A stretch of 64,000 bases of DNA from Silanimonas sp. (GCA_026005095.1 BPKK01000002.1:124001-188000), one strand, 5' to 3'. Positions 1-10,361 are shown, counted from the stretch's first letter. Made by a program: numbers and translations. Notes: a model not told the origin generated them from the sequence alone.

Positions 1-1031
<1,031 letters not shown>

Positions 1032-1047
1032 ACGGGCGGGGACGGCT

Positions 1048-2733
1048 TCAGCCCAGCCCTTCCCAGGTGCGGAAGGCCTCGCGGATGTGGTGGCGCAGCT
1101 CATCCTCGTTCCAGGGCTTGGTCAGATAGCGGTAGATGGCGCCGCGGTTGATCGCCTCGGTGACGCTGGCGAGATCGGTGTAGCCGGAGAGGATGAGGCG
1201 CATGGTGCGCGGGTAGAGCTCCTTCACCCGGCCGAGGAACTCGGTGCCGGAAAGCTCGCTCATGCGCTGGTCGCTGACGATCACCTGCACCTCGTTGCTG
1301 GCGAGCAGCTCGAAGGCCTCGGCCACCCGGCTGGTGGCCAGCACCCGGTAACCCTCGCGGCGGAACACCCGCTGCAGGGCGCGCAGCACGTTTTCCTCGT
1401 CGTCCACCAGCAGCAGGGTGCGCGAGGCCGGCCCCTTGGCGAACAGCTCCGGGCGCAGGTAGCGCTGGTGCAGCAGCGGGTCGAGCTCGGCGGGCGGCAG
1501 CGGCCCGCAGAACAGGTAGCCCTGCAGCTGGTCGCAGTCGGCGCGCCGCAGGTAGCCCACCTGGGCCTCGGTCTCCACGCCCTCGGCCATCACCTTGAGG
1601 TGCAGCTGCCGGCCCATGGCGATGATGGCGCGGGCGATCGCCGCCTGGCCCTGGTCGTGCGCCACCTCGCCGACGAAATCGCGGTCGATCTTGATCTTCG
1701 AGAGCGGGTAGCGCGGCAGCTGCACCAGGCCGGCGCCGCCGATGCCGAAATCGTCGAGGGTCAGGCCGACGCCATAGCTGCGCAGCCGGCGCAGGACCTC
1801 GCGGATGCGCTCGATGTCGCGCAGCAGGGTGCTCTCGGACAGCTCGATCTCGAACTGGTCGAAGGCCACGTCGGCGCGGGCCAGCCGCACCTCGAGCTGG
1901 TCGACGAGATCCTCCTCGAGCAGCTGCACGGTGGAGACATTGACCGCGATCTTGAGATCGTCGAGGCCGGCACGGCGCCAGTGGCGGGCATCGGCGATCA
2001 CCCGGTCGAGCACCCAGCCGCTGATGCCGCGCATCAGGCCGAGCTGCTCGGCCCGCGGTAGGAACTGCGGCGGGGCGAGCAGGCAGCCGTCCGGAGCGCG
2101 CCAGCGCAGCAGGGCCTCGACGCCGGCGATGCGGCCGTCGGCGGCATCGACGAAGGGCTGGTAGTGGAGTGCGAGTTCGTCGTGCTCGAGGGCCCGGGCC
2201 AGGGCGCGGGTGAAATCCGGCACGCTGCGCGCCTCGGCGCTCCAGGGCGAGGGCCGGCGGCTGCGCCCCACGCCAGAGCGCTGGGCGGCGTAGAGCGCGC
2301 GGTCGGCGGCGCTCAGGGCGGCGGCGAGATCGCCGGCGTCCTCGGGCACCAGGGCAAGACCGATGCTGGCATTGAGCCGCAGGGTGTAGGGCGGCACGGC
2401 GAGTGGTGCGGCGAGTTCCTCCAGCAGGCGCGCGGCGAAGCCCTCCGGGTCCTCGAGCGCCGCCGGCGCATCGGTGGCGAGCAGCAGGCAGGCCCCGCGC
2501 AGGCGCCAGACCCGGCCCGCCGGCAGGGCGAAGGCGGCGATGCGGTCGGCGGCGGCGGCCAGCGCCCGGCCGGCGGTTTCCTCGCCGAGGCCATCGACCA
2601 GGCCGACGAAGCGGTCGAGCGCGATCTCGGCGAACAGGGCCCGCGGCCGCGCGGCGAACCACTCGCACAGGCCAGGGTCCCCGGCCCCCAGCCAGGAAAG
2701 CCCGGTCACCGGGTCCTGCCCTGCCCCGCCCAT
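1048..2733 (-). CDS. GGDEF(degenerate)-EAL-REC c-di-GMP phosphodiesterase
   Basis: 561 residues. The start is the ATG at 2733, which overlaps the stop of the upstream HDOD gene (ATGA). Order: a GGDEF-like domain (about residues 20-165) whose active-site segment reads LRGACLLL instead of GG(D/E)EF, so synthase activity is unlikely. Next an EAL domain (about 180-425) with EALLRW, a conserved NVS, ELSES, DDFG, KIDR, AEGVET and QGYLF, i.e. the metal-binding and catalytic set looks complete. Last a C-terminal receiver (about 435-555) with VDDEE, the phosphoacceptor Asp in VSDQRM and the Lys in LTKPW. A C-terminal REC behind EAL is less common than an N-terminal one. The likely role is phosphorylation-regulated c-di-GMP hydrolysis in the cytoplasm. 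Confidence 0.88.
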   Translation of the reverse strand: MGGAGQDPVTGLSWLGAGDPGLCEWFAARPRALFAEIALDRFVGLVDGLGEETAGRALAAAADRIAAFALPAGRVWRLRGACLLLATDAPAALEDPEGFAARLLEELAAPLAVPPYTLRLNASIGLALVPEDAGDLAAALSAADRALYAAQRSGVGRSRRPSPWSAEARSVPDFTRALARALEHDELALHYQPFVDAADGRIAGVEALLRWRAPDGCLLAPPQFLPRAEQLGLMRGISGWVLDRVIADARHWRRAGLDDLKIAVNVSTVQLLEEDLVDQLEVRLARADVAFDQFEIELSESTLLRDIERIREVLRRLRSYGVGLTLDDFGIGGAGLVQLPRYPLSKIKIDRDFVGEVAHDQGQAAIARAIIAMGRQLHLKVMAEGVETEAQVGYLRRADCDQLQGYLFCGPLPPAELDPLLHQRYLRPELFAKGPASRTLLLVDDEENVLRALQRVFRREGYRVLATSRVAEAFELLASNEVQVIVSDQRMSELSGTEFLGRVKELYPRTMRLILSGYTDLASVTEAINRGAIYRYLTKPWNEDELRHHIREAFRTWEGLG

Positions 2734-3875
2734 CAGCCGGCGTCGGAAGCGTCGGCGGCGAGGGCGCGCCAGGCCTCGAGCTCGCCCTCCAGGCCCTGGG
2801 CCGCGAGCCAGCCGCCATCCAGCGGCACGTCGCCGGCCAGGGCCCAGGCGAGATGGCAGGCGCCGACGAGGCCGAGCCCGCTCTCGCCGGCCGCCCCCGG
2901 ATGGACATGGCGGGCGGTGGCCTCCACCAGCGGCTCGGGCAGGCCCCAGAGCGCCAGCAGATAGGCTCCGGCCTCGTCGTAGCCGGGCCAGTCGGCTTCC
3001 GCAGCCGCGGCCGGCAGCCAGGGCAGGCGCACCTCGGGCAGCAGGCGGCCGACCCCGGCCAGCAGGGCGGCGGTGGCGGCGAGGTCGGCGCGCGGCCCGG
3101 GCAGCAGCCGGGCGGCCAGCCGCGAGGCGCGCAGGCTGCGCTCGCGCAGGGCCTCCTGCGCCGGATCCTCGGCACGGGTCCGACCGGTGCCGAAGATCTC
3201 GCCGGCCAGCACCAGGCGGCGCAGGGCGAGATTGCCAAGGCGCACCACGGCGCTGTGGATGTCCTCGATGCGGCGCTGGCCGGCATACATCGCCGAGTTG
3301 CACAGGCGCAGCACCTTGGCGGCCAGGGCCGGGTCGCTCTCCACCAGCGCGGCCACCTCGCGGGCCGAGGTCTCACCATCCTCGGTGCGGCGCAGCAGCT
3401 CCAGCGAGAGCCGGGGCGGCGGCGGCAGGCGGCCGACGCGGCCGATGGCCTCGGCGAGCGCCGGCCGACCCAGCCGGCGGCGCAGGGCGAGCAGGGCCTG
3501 CAGGTCCTCGACGAGGGCCGCGGGATCGAGCGGCTGCTGCAGCACGCGGTGCAGGTTCTCCAACGCCGCCAGGGCCGGCGCATCGCGGCCATCGTCGAGC
3601 AGCAGGCAGCGCACCACCGCCGGATGCTCGCGCTTGAGCGCACCGAGCAGGGCATTGCCGGAACCCTGGGCGAGGCGCGGCTGCACCAGGGCGGCATCGA
3701 AGGCGGTGGCGGCGGCCCGCTCCAGCGCCGCGGCCGCGCTGTCCACCGCCTCCAGCGTGGCGGCACCGACACAGCCGGCAGCGAGGCGCGCGGCCAGGGC
3801 GACATCGGCACCGACGAAGAGCAAGCGCAGGGGGACGCGGGTTTCCAGAGGCTCGGGGGGGCTCACGCCAGGCAC
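2733..3875 (-). CDS. HDOD-domain protein with degenerate receiver-like N-terminus
   Basis: 380 residues. The N-terminal about 120 residues have a receiver-like alpha/beta pattern (LRLLFVGADVALAARLA) but no phosphoacceptor Asp in the usual position. The rest is an HDOD domain recognisable by LPPPPRLSLELLR, the ESDPALAAKVLRLCNSAMY block and the following RLGNLALRRLVLA helix. HDOD proteins lack the HD metal ligands and act as regulatory scaffolds in signalling. It is translationally coupled (ATGA) to the downstream GGDEF-EAL-REC gene, so the two probably work together. Its start is divergent from a second HDOD gene at 4045. An alternative start at an internal GTG (about residue 14) cannot be excluded. 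Confidence 0.8.
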   Translation of the reverse strand: MPGVSPPEPLETRVPLRLLFVGADVALAARLAAGCVGAATLEAVDSAAAALERAAATAFDAALVQPRLAQGSGNALLGALKREHPAVVRCLLLDDGRDAPALAALENLHRVLQQPLDPAALVEDLQALLALRRRLGRPALAEAIGRVGRLPPPPRLSLELLRRTEDGETSAREVAALVESDPALAAKVLRLCNSAMYAGQRRIEDIHSAVVRLGNLALRRLVLAGEIFGTGRTRAEDPAQEALRERSLRASRLAARLLPGPRADLAATAALLAGVGRLLPEVRLPWLPAAAAEADWPGYDEAGAYLLALWGLPEPLVEATARHVHPGAAGESGLGLVGACHLAWALAGDVPLDGGWLAAQGLEGELEAWRALAADASDAG

Positions 3876-4044
3876 CTGGGGGAATGTGGGGGAACTCTAG
3901 CAGGCCCCACCGCGCCCCCGGCACGAGCCGGCGGCGCGAAGCGTGACCCAGCGCACGGGCATTCGCGGCGGGGGCGTGACACAGGGCGGAGATTCGCGCC
4001 ACGCACCCGCTAGGATTTGTCAAACACCGCAAACCCTGCCTGCC

Positions 4045-5136
4045 ATGCGCGTCTTCTTCGCCACCCCCGATCCCAACCGTCCCGGCGCCGTGGCCGATGC
4101 CCTGCTCGCCCGGGGCTACGACTGGCAGGTGCTGGCCTATGCCCGGAACGAGGAATCGCGCCAGGTGCTGGGCGAGGCAGCGGCCGACGTGGTGGTGGTG
4201 GACCTCGCCCTGCCCGGGGCCGAGGCGCTGCTGCGCCACCTGCTCTACACCGCGCCGCAGACCGCCCGGGTGCTGCTCTGCGAAGAGCCCGGGGAACGCG
4301 TGCTGCCGACCCTGCTCGGGCTCTGCCATGGCCTGGTGGCCGCCAGCGAGCCCGTGGAGGCGGTGGCCGAAACCCTGCTCGCCTATGCCGATCTCGCCCG
4401 CAGCCTCGACCGTCCGGCGCTGCGGGCGAAGGTGGCCGCGCTCACCGTGCTGCCCGGCGTGCCGCGGCTCTACCTCGCGATCAGTCGCGCCCTCGAGGAC
4501 CCGAACGTCGAGCTCGGCACGATCGCCGCGAAGATCGGCGAAGACCCGGTGCTGGCCGGGCGGGTGCTGCAGATCGCCAACTCGGCGCTGTACGGCGCGG
4601 GCCGGCAGATCGCCAGCCTGCCGGCGGCAGTCACCCGGCTCGGCCTCAAGGCCATCCGCCAGCTGGTGCTGGCCGCCGAGCTCTACGCCCCGGCCGCGGG
4701 CCTGCCTGCAACCCGTGCCGAGGAGGCCCGCCGCCGCAGCCTGCTGGCCGCCTGGCTGGCGCCGCGGCTGATCGGTCCGGGCAGCGATCCGGACATCGCC
4801 GGCACGGCGGCCCTGCTCGCCGGCATCGGCGAGCTACTGCCCGAGCTCGACGACGAGGGCGTGCCGCCCCTGCCGAGCGCCCCGCCGATCCAGGACGAGG
4901 CGGCGGCCTACCTGCTGGGCCTGTGGCAGCTGCCCAGCATCCTCCAGCAGGCGGTGGCTTGGCAGCGCAGCCCGCGCTTCGCCGGCCCGGGCTTCGGCAT
5001 CGTCGGCGCGGTGCACGTGGCCACCGCGCTGGCCTTCGACCGCCGGGTGGACGAAGGCTGGCTGGAACGCTGCGGCATGGCCGCGCACCTGCCCGACTGG
5101 CGGGAACTGGCGGCACGGATGGAACGCGCGGCCTGA
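4045..5136 (+). CDS. HDOD-domain protein with receiver-like N-terminus
   Basis: 363 residues from the ATG at 4045 (MRVFFATPD). An in-frame ATG at 3943 would add 34 residues of non-conserved, low-quality sequence and is not used. The first about 115 residues are receiver-like, and here an Asp is kept in the VVVDLALPG strand. The HDOD domain follows (LTVLPGVPRLYLAIS, GEDPVLAGRVLQIANSALYG, RLGLKAIRQLVLAAELY). It is clearly a paralogue of the divergent HDOD gene at 2733-3875. A 169-nt divergent intergenic region separates the two starts. Downstream lies the REC-DUF3369-GGDEF-EAL gene after about 85 nt. It is a cytoplasmic regulatory scaffold by family; its partner is unknown. Confidence 0.82.
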   Translation: MRVFFATPDPNRPGAVADALLARGYDWQVLAYARNEESRQVLGEAAADVVVVDLALPGAEALLRHLLYTAPQTARVLLCEEPGERVLPTLLGLCHGLVAASEPVEAVAETLLAYADLARSLDRPALRAKVAALTVLPGVPRLYLAISRALEDPNVELGTIAAKIGEDPVLAGRVLQIANSALYGAGRQIASLPAAVTRLGLKAIRQLVLAAELYAPAAGLPATRAEEARRRSLLAAWLAPRLIGPGSDPDIAGTAALLAGIGELLPELDDEGVPPLPSAPPIQDEAAAYLLGLWQLPSILQQAVAWQRSPRFAGPGFGIVGAVHVATALAFDRRVDEGWLERCGMAAHLPDWRELAARMERAA

Positions 5137-5221
5137 GCCGGCGCGCTTGCCCCGGCCGCGCCGGGGCTGGCTATGCTAGGCCGGAACGGGAGCGCTTCCC
5201 GTGGCCGCCCCGGGGGGAGGG

Positions 5222-7450
5222 ATGAGCCAAGACCGGCCCGATGCCGCCGAAGACAGCCTGGTGTTCGCCAGCGAGGCGGCTGCCGCCGGTCGGGGCTGCC
5301 CACCGTGGACCATCCTGGTGGTCGATGACGAGCCCGATGTCTACGCCGCCACCTGCATGGCGATGCGCGGCGTGGAAATCCTCGGCCGGCCGCTGGAGTT
5401 CGTGCATGCCGCCTCGGCGCGCGAAGCCCGCGCCCTACTGCTGGCCCGGCCCGAGGTGGCGGTGATCCTGCTCGACGTGGTGATGGAATCGGAGGCGGCC
5501 GGCCTCGCGCTGGTGGCCTGCATCCGCAACGAGCTCGGCCTGAAGAAGCCCCGCATCATCCTGCGCACCGGCCAACCCGGCTATGCGCCGGAGATGCAGG
5601 CGATCCGCGACTACGACATCAACGATTACCGCATCAAGAGCGAGCTCACCCGCACCCGGCTGTACACCGTGCTGACCTCGGCGCTGCGCAGCTACCAGAC
5701 CCTCGCCGCGGTCGAATCCACTCGCCACGACCTCGAGTATCTGCTGCGCGCCCAGACCGAGCTGCTCTCGGCCAATACCATGCCGGCCTTCGCCGTCGGC
5801 CTGCTGGAACGCCTGGCCGGGCTGTTCGGGACGACGGCCGACGCCGCCTTCGTGAGCGACGGCAGGCGCGCCCAGGAAGCCGAGGACCCGCGCCGCCGGG
5901 TGGTGGCCGCCCTCGGCCGCTACGCCGACTGGTCCTGGCGGCGGCTGGACGCGATCGAGCCCTGCCCGGAAGTGCGGGTGATCGAGCTCGCCTTCACCGC
6001 CCGGCGCACGGTACAGAGTGAATGCGGGCTGGCGATGTACCTGCCCTCGCGCACCGGTGCCGATGCCGTGGCCTTCCTCGGGGCAGCCTGCGCCACCGCC
6101 CAGCACACGCCAGAGGTCTTCGACCTGTTCGTGCAGAACACCGCGGTGGCCGCCGACGGTGTACGCCTGGTGGAGCGCCTGCGCGACGCCGCCTATGTCG
6201 ATGGACTCACCCGGCTGCCGAACCGCTCGGCACTGGCCGAGACCATCGACGGCGCTCTGCGCGTGCCCCCGGATGAACCGCAGCGCCTGCTGCTGATCGA
6301 CATCGACCAGTTCTCCGAGATCAACGAGACCTTCGGCGACCGCATCGGCGATGCCCTGCTGCGCGGCGTGGCCCAGCGTCTGATGGCGCAGGCCGATTCC
6401 AGCGTGCGGGTGGCGCGCGTGGCCAACGACACCTTCGCCGCCTTCGGCCCGCAGGACCGCCTGGTGCCGGCCGACTGGGCGCGGCGGCTCGACGAACCCT
6501 TCGAGGTCGATGAGCTGCATATCTCGCTCTCAGCCTCCTTCGGCGGCGTGGAACTGACGCCCGAGTGCGGCAGCGGCGGCGAACTCATCAAGATGGGCTA
6601 TTCGGCGCTGAAGCGCGCCAAGCAGGCTGGCCACCGCTCAGTGGCCTTCTACTCGCACGAGGTGGCCACCGAGATCAAGGAACGCACCCGGCTGCTGCAC
6701 GGCCTGCGCGCGGCCTTCGATCAGCAGCGCCTGTTCCTCGTCTACCAACCGCAGGTGGAGGCGGTGAGCGGACGCACCGTGGGCCTGGAAGCGCTGATGC
6801 GCTGGCGCGCCGACGATGGCCGGCTGGTGCCGCCCGATCGCTTCATCCCACTGGCCGAGCAGTCCGGCCTGATCAAGGACCTCGGAGCCTGGGCCCTGCG
6901 GCTCGCCATCCACCGCGCGGTGGCACTGGGCGAGGCCGGGTACCGGCTGCGGATGGCGGTGAACGTCTCGATGAGCCAGCTGTTGGTGCCGGGCTTCGAA
7001 CGGCTGGTGGAGCAGGCCCTGGCCGAGGGCGGCCTGCCGCCGCAACAGCTGGAGATCGAGATCACCGAATCCGTGGCCATGCAGTCGCCGGACATCGTGC
7101 TGCCCCGGCTGGCAGCCCTGAAGCGGCTGGGCGTGGGCGTGGCGATCGACGACTTCGGCACCGGCTATTCCTCGCTCTCCAGCCTCGAGAAGCTGGCGCC
7201 GGACCGTTTGAAGATCGACCGCAGCTTCGTCCTGGGCCTGGATGCGGAACAGAGCAGCGGCGGCATTGCCGAGATGATCATCGAACTTGGTCGCACCCTG
7301 GGTCTCAGGGTGATCGCCGAGGGCGTAGAGACGGAAACCCAGCGCCGGCGGTTGGTGGCGCTCGGCTGCCACGAGCTGCAGGGCTATCTGTTCTCGCCGC
7401 CGCTGGCGGTGGACGCCCTGCCGGACTGGCTGGCCAGCCGCCAGACATGA
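5222..7450 (+). CDS. REC-DUF3369-GGDEF-EAL response regulator
   Basis: 742 residues. The ATG at 5222 follows a strong purine-rich site (GGGGGGAGGG) and is preferred over an in-frame GTG at 5201. Order: receiver domain (about 30-150; VVDDEPDV, ILLDVVME with the phosphoacceptor Asp), DUF3369 (about 160-320), GGDEF-like domain (about 325-480) with VANDTFAAF in place of the active-site loop, so inactive as a synthase, and EAL (about 490-735) with EALMRW, NVSMSQL, EITESVAM, DDFGTGYSS, KIDRSF, AEGVETE and QGYLF all present. It is probably a phosphorylation-controlled c-di-GMP phosphodiesterase. Its stop overlaps the start of the YfiR-like gene (ATGA), which starts a three-gene operon ending at the histidine kinase, its likely phosphodonor (inference). 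Confidence 0.9.
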   Translation: MSQDRPDAAEDSLVFASEAAAAGRGCPPWTILVVDDEPDVYAATCMAMRGVEILGRPLEFVHAASAREARALLLARPEVAVILLDVVMESEAAGLALVACIRNELGLKKPRIILRTGQPGYAPEMQAIRDYDINDYRIKSELTRTRLYTVLTSALRSYQTLAAVESTRHDLEYLLRAQTELLSANTMPAFAVGLLERLAGLFGTTADAAFVSDGRRAQEAEDPRRRVVAALGRYADWSWRRLDAIEPCPEVRVIELAFTARRTVQSECGLAMYLPSRTGADAVAFLGAACATAQHTPEVFDLFVQNTAVAADGVRLVERLRDAAYVDGLTRLPNRSALAETIDGALRVPPDEPQRLLLIDIDQFSEINETFGDRIGDALLRGVAQRLMAQADSSVRVARVANDTFAAFGPQDRLVPADWARRLDEPFEVDELHISLSASFGGVELTPECGSGGELIKMGYSALKRAKQAGHRSVAFYSHEVATEIKERTRLLHGLRAAFDQQRLFLVYQPQVEAVSGRTVGLEALMRWRADDGRLVPPDRFIPLAEQSGLIKDLGAWALRLAIHRAVALGEAGYRLRMAVNVSMSQLLVPGFERLVEQALAEGGLPPQQLEIEITESVAMQSPDIVLPRLAALKRLGVGVAIDDFGTGYSSLSSLEKLAPDRLKIDRSFVLGLDAEQSSGGIAEMIIELGRTLGLRVIAEGVETETQRRRLVALGCHELQGYLFSPPLAVDALPDWLASRQT

Positions 7451-8037
7451 GCACGGCCCCGGGCCAGCGCCGCGAACGCCCGGCAGCCGGCCTTGCCGGC
7501 CTGCTGCTGGCGCTGCTGGCCGCGCTCAGCCCACCGCCTTCGCAGGCCGAGACGAACGCGGTGGACGAATACGCCCTGCGCGCCGCCTTCCTGTTCCACT
7601 TCACCCGCTTCGTGCAGTGGCCCGACGCAGCCTTCGAATCCTCCGACAGCCCGTTCCGCATCTGCGTGCTCGGCAGCGATCCTTTCGGCCGGCACCTCGA
7701 TGCGCTCGAAGAGCGGCGGGCGGGTGGGCGGGCGATCGAGGTGCGGCGGACGAGCAACCCGGCGGGCCTCGGCGGCTGCCAGATCGCCTATATCGCCGCC
7801 GATGCCCAGCCGGCCTGGCGCGCCGCCGGCGGCCCCGACCTCGACCCCCGCCTGCTCACGGTGGCGAGCGAAAGCCGCTTCGCCCGTGAGGGCGGAATGA
7901 TGGCCCTGGTGGCCAGTGGCCGGCGCATCCAGCTGCACGTCAACCTGGCCAGCCTGCAGGCCTCCGAACTGCGGGTCAGCGCCAAGCTGCTGGAGATCGC
8001 CGAGGTGCGGCACGGCCGCCCGGGAGTGCGGGGATGA
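7447..8037 (+). CDS. YfiR-family (DUF4154) periplasmic protein
   Basis: 196 residues. A signal peptide (positively charged start, LLLALLAAL core, cut after SQA near residue 34) sends it to the periplasm. The mature part has the DUF4154/YfiR pattern: YALRAAFLFHFTRFVQWPDAAF, RICVLGSDPFG, CQIAYIAA and a late IQLHVNLAS. In Pseudomonas, YfiR inhibits the membrane diguanylate cyclase YfiN through its periplasmic domain. Here the next, ATGA-coupled gene is not a GGDEF protein but a histidine kinase with a comparable membrane/HAMP sensor, so this protein probably controls that kinase. The paired cysteines known from Pseudomonas YfiR are only partly represented (two Cys visible in the mature part). 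Confidence 0.85.
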   Translation: MSTAPGQRRERPAAGLAGLLLALLAALSPPPSQAETNAVDEYALRAAFLFHFTRFVQWPDAAFESSDSPFRICVLGSDPFGRHLDALEERRAGGRAIEVRRTSNPAGLGGCQIAYIAADAQPAWRAAGGPDLDPRLLTVASESRFAREGGMMALVASGRRIQLHVNLASLQASELRVSAKLLEIAEVRHGRPGVRG

Positions 8038-10007
8038 AGGACTGGCTCGCCCGACGCTCGCTGCGCACCCGCCTGCTGGCCGTGATCCTCTTCGTCACCT
8101 TCGTCTCCATGGCCGTCTTCGGCGGCCTTACCCTGCTCGCCGAGCAGCGTGCCGCACGTAGCGCGCTCGCTGCCGAGCAAGCCGCCATCGCCTCGCTGGT
8201 GGCCAACCGCAGCGCCGCGGCCGTGATCTTCGGCGACCAGGCGCTCGCCCAGGAGAACCTCGAGGCCCTGGGCAACCTGCCGCATGTCACTGCCGCCTGC
8301 CTCTACGAGCTCGGCGGCAGCCTGCTTGCCAGCTTCCAAGTCGCGGGTGAGGCTTCCTGCCCGGCCCGCTATGCCGAGGTGGGGATCGACGAAGACGAGT
8401 ACCGGCTGCGGGTGCGGGTGCCGGTACAACCCGAGGACCCCGTGGGGCATCTGCTGCTGGTCTCCAGCCTGGCGCCTTTGCAAGAGCGGCTTCGTTCCCA
8501 GTTGCATACCTGGGCGCTGACCGGCGGCGTGGGCGCACTGCTGGCGCTGCTGCTCGGTTTGCTGCTGGAACGCCGGATCTCCGGCCCGATCCATCGGCTC
8601 GGAGCGGCGGTCGATGCCATCACTGGCGCCGTATCGGAAGGATTCCGCGTTCCAGTGGAAGGTCGAGACGAAATCAGCCAGCTGGCCAAAGCCTTCAATC
8701 GTACACTCGAGCGGCTCGAAGAGCAGACCCGGGCACTGCGCCTGCAAGCCGAATACAACGACCTCTTGTTCAAGCGCCTGCCGCTGCCGGTGGTGCTGAT
8801 CGACCCACGGCTCGGCCATGCCGTCGACTGCAACGATGCCGCAGTGGCGGTGTATGGCTTCCCCTCGCGCGAGGCCACCCTGGGCACCGGGGTGGCCAGT
8901 GTCTCGGCCCCGCTGCAATACGACGGCACGCCCTCCGAGGAAGCCATCAAGCCCTATCTGGAGGCGGCGCTGCGCGGCGAACCGCAGGTCTACGAGTGGC
9001 GGCACCGGCGCCCCGATGGCAGCGAGTTCGACGCCGAGGTGCACCTCGCCCGCTTCGGCCCGGACGAAGCGCCGATGCTACTCGGCAGCCTGTTCGACAT
9101 CACCGAGCGCAAGGCCACTGCCGAGGCCCTGCGGCGCATGAACGAGGAGCTCGAACGCCGGGTAGCAGAACGCACCCGAGATCTGGCGCGATCGAACACC
9201 GAACTCTCTACCGCCATCGAGCAGCTACGCATGACCCAAAGCGAGCTGGTGCGCAGCGAGCGCCTGGCCTCGCTGGGTTCGCTGGTGGCCGGGGTGGCAC
9301 ACGAGCTCAATACGCCGCTCGGCAGCGTGCTGCTGGTGGCCACCACCCTCGGCGACGGGCTGGAAGAACTGCGCGCCCAGCTCGCCCGCGGCGAACTCCG
9401 GCGCTCGGCCCTCGAGGCCTTCCTCGAACAGCAGGCCGAGGCGCAGGCCCTGATCGTGCGTAATGCCCGCCGCGCCGCCGAGCTGATCGGCCGCTTCAAG
9501 CAAGTGGCGGTGGACCAGACCTCGGAGCAGCGCCGGCGCTTCGATCTCGCCGAGGTGGTGGACGAAGTGCTCGGCACCCTGCAGCCGCGGCTGCGCAAGA
9601 CTCCGCACCAAGTCTACGTGGACATTCCCCCGGGCCTGCTGATGGACAGCTACCCCGGGCCACTCGGCCAGGTGCTCACCAATCTGGTGATGAATGCCCT
9701 GCTGCATGGCCTTGATGCCTGCGCCGGCGAGATCCGCATCGAGGCCAGGGCACTCGAGGGTGACGAGGTGGCCCTGAGCGTGGCCGACAATGGCCGGGGC
9801 ATCCGTCCCGAGCATCTCACCCGGATCTTCGATCCTTTCTTCACCACCAAGCTCGGCGAGGGCGGCAGCGGCCTTGGACTGCACATCGTCTACAGCCTGG
9901 TGGAGCGCGCCCTGGGCGGCCGCATCCGGGTGGAAAGCCAGCCGGGCAAGGGCGCGCGCTTCACCGTCACCCTGCCACGGGTGGCGCCGCAGGGCGAAAC
10001 GCACTGA
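8034..10007 (+). CDS. Membrane sensor histidine kinase (periplasmic sensor-HAMP-PAS-HisKA-HATPase)
   Basis: 657 residues, ATGA-coupled to the YfiR-like gene. Transmembrane helix 1 is at about 14-36, a short periplasmic domain at about 37-160 of the kind paired with YfiR proteins (SAAAVIFGDQALAQENLEAL), helix 2 at about 165-183, HAMP at about 184-236 (RISGPIHRL), and a PAS domain at about 240-360. A coiled coil follows, then the H-box AHELNTPLG with His423, and a HATPase with NLVMNAL, DNGRGI and GGSGLGLHIV. The likely output is phosphotransfer to the REC-DUF3369-GGDEF-EAL protein encoded two genes upstream, which would tie a YfiR periplasmic signal to c-di-GMP turnover through phosphorylation. 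That link is inferred from operon structure. Confidence 0.9.
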   Translation: MKDWLARRSLRTRLLAVILFVTFVSMAVFGGLTLLAEQRAARSALAAEQAAIASLVANRSAAAVIFGDQALAQENLEALGNLPHVTAACLYELGGSLLASFQVAGEASCPARYAEVGIDEDEYRLRVRVPVQPEDPVGHLLLVSSLAPLQERLRSQLHTWALTGGVGALLALLLGLLLERRISGPIHRLGAAVDAITGAVSEGFRVPVEGRDEISQLAKAFNRTLERLEEQTRALRLQAEYNDLLFKRLPLPVVLIDPRLGHAVDCNDAAVAVYGFPSREATLGTGVASVSAPLQYDGTPSEEAIKPYLEAALRGEPQVYEWRHRRPDGSEFDAEVHLARFGPDEAPMLLGSLFDITERKATAEALRRMNEELERRVAERTRDLARSNTELSTAIEQLRMTQSELVRSERLASLGSLVAGVAHELNTPLGSVLLVATTLGDGLEELRAQLARGELRRSALEAFLEQQAEAQALIVRNARRAAELIGRFKQVAVDQTSEQRRRFDLAEVVDEVLGTLQPRLRKTPHQVYVDIPPGLLMDSYPGPLGQVLTNLVMNALLHGLDACAGEIRIEARALEGDEVALSVADNGRGIRPEHLTRIFDPFFTTKLGEGGSGLGLHIVYSLVERALGGRIRVESQPGKGARFTVTLPRVAPQGETH

Positions 10008-10016
10008 ACCGCTGGC

Positions 10017-10361
10017 TCAGCCGCGCCGGAGCCAGCGCCGTAGCCGGCCGGCAACACCGCTGACCGGCTCGGTCGGCTCGACGCGGCGCAGCGGCTCTGC
10101 CGGCAGATCGGGGCGCACGAGATCACTCTCGGCCAGCTCGCTGGCCATCGGCGCATCCTCCAGCAGCAGCTCCACCCGCCAGTCGCGTAGCTGTCGCGCC
10201 ACCCGATACACGGCATCATGGGCAGCGCGCCGCTCCGGCACCAGGAGCACGTCGCGGGCGCGACGGGCCAGCTCGGCATCGGGGGTAGCGGCGATGGCCC
10301 GACGCAAGGCGGCCTCGTCGGCGCCAAAGCCCAGGCCGAGGCGGGCATAGAGATCACGCAT
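10017..10361 (-). CDS. Small J-domain-like protein lacking HPD
   Basis: 114 residues from the ATG at 10361, overlapping the end of the upstream J-domain gene by 8 nt. The first about 55 residues (DLYARLGLGFGADEAALRRAIAAT...AHDAVYRV) resemble helices of a J domain, but the HPD tripeptide that stimulates DnaK is absent. The C-terminus is charged and ends in an Arg/Trp-rich tail (GRLRRWLRRG). I do not recognise a named family. Coupling to the neighbouring HPD-bearing gene suggests a joint function, possibly as an adaptor or antagonist of the neighbour. Convergent with the histidine kinase gene that ends at 10007. Confidence 0.65.
   Translation of the reverse strand: MRDLYARLGLGFGADEAALRRAIAATPDAELARRARDVLLVPERRAAHDAVYRVARQLRDWRVELLLEDAPMASELAESDLVRPDLPAEPLRRVEPTEPVSGVAGRLRRWLRRG

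Noticed and set aside
5147..5177. TTGCCC...TATGCT as a promoter for the REC-DUF3369 gene
   Set aside because: The spacer is 19 nt and both boxes are weak; not strong enough to list as a feature.
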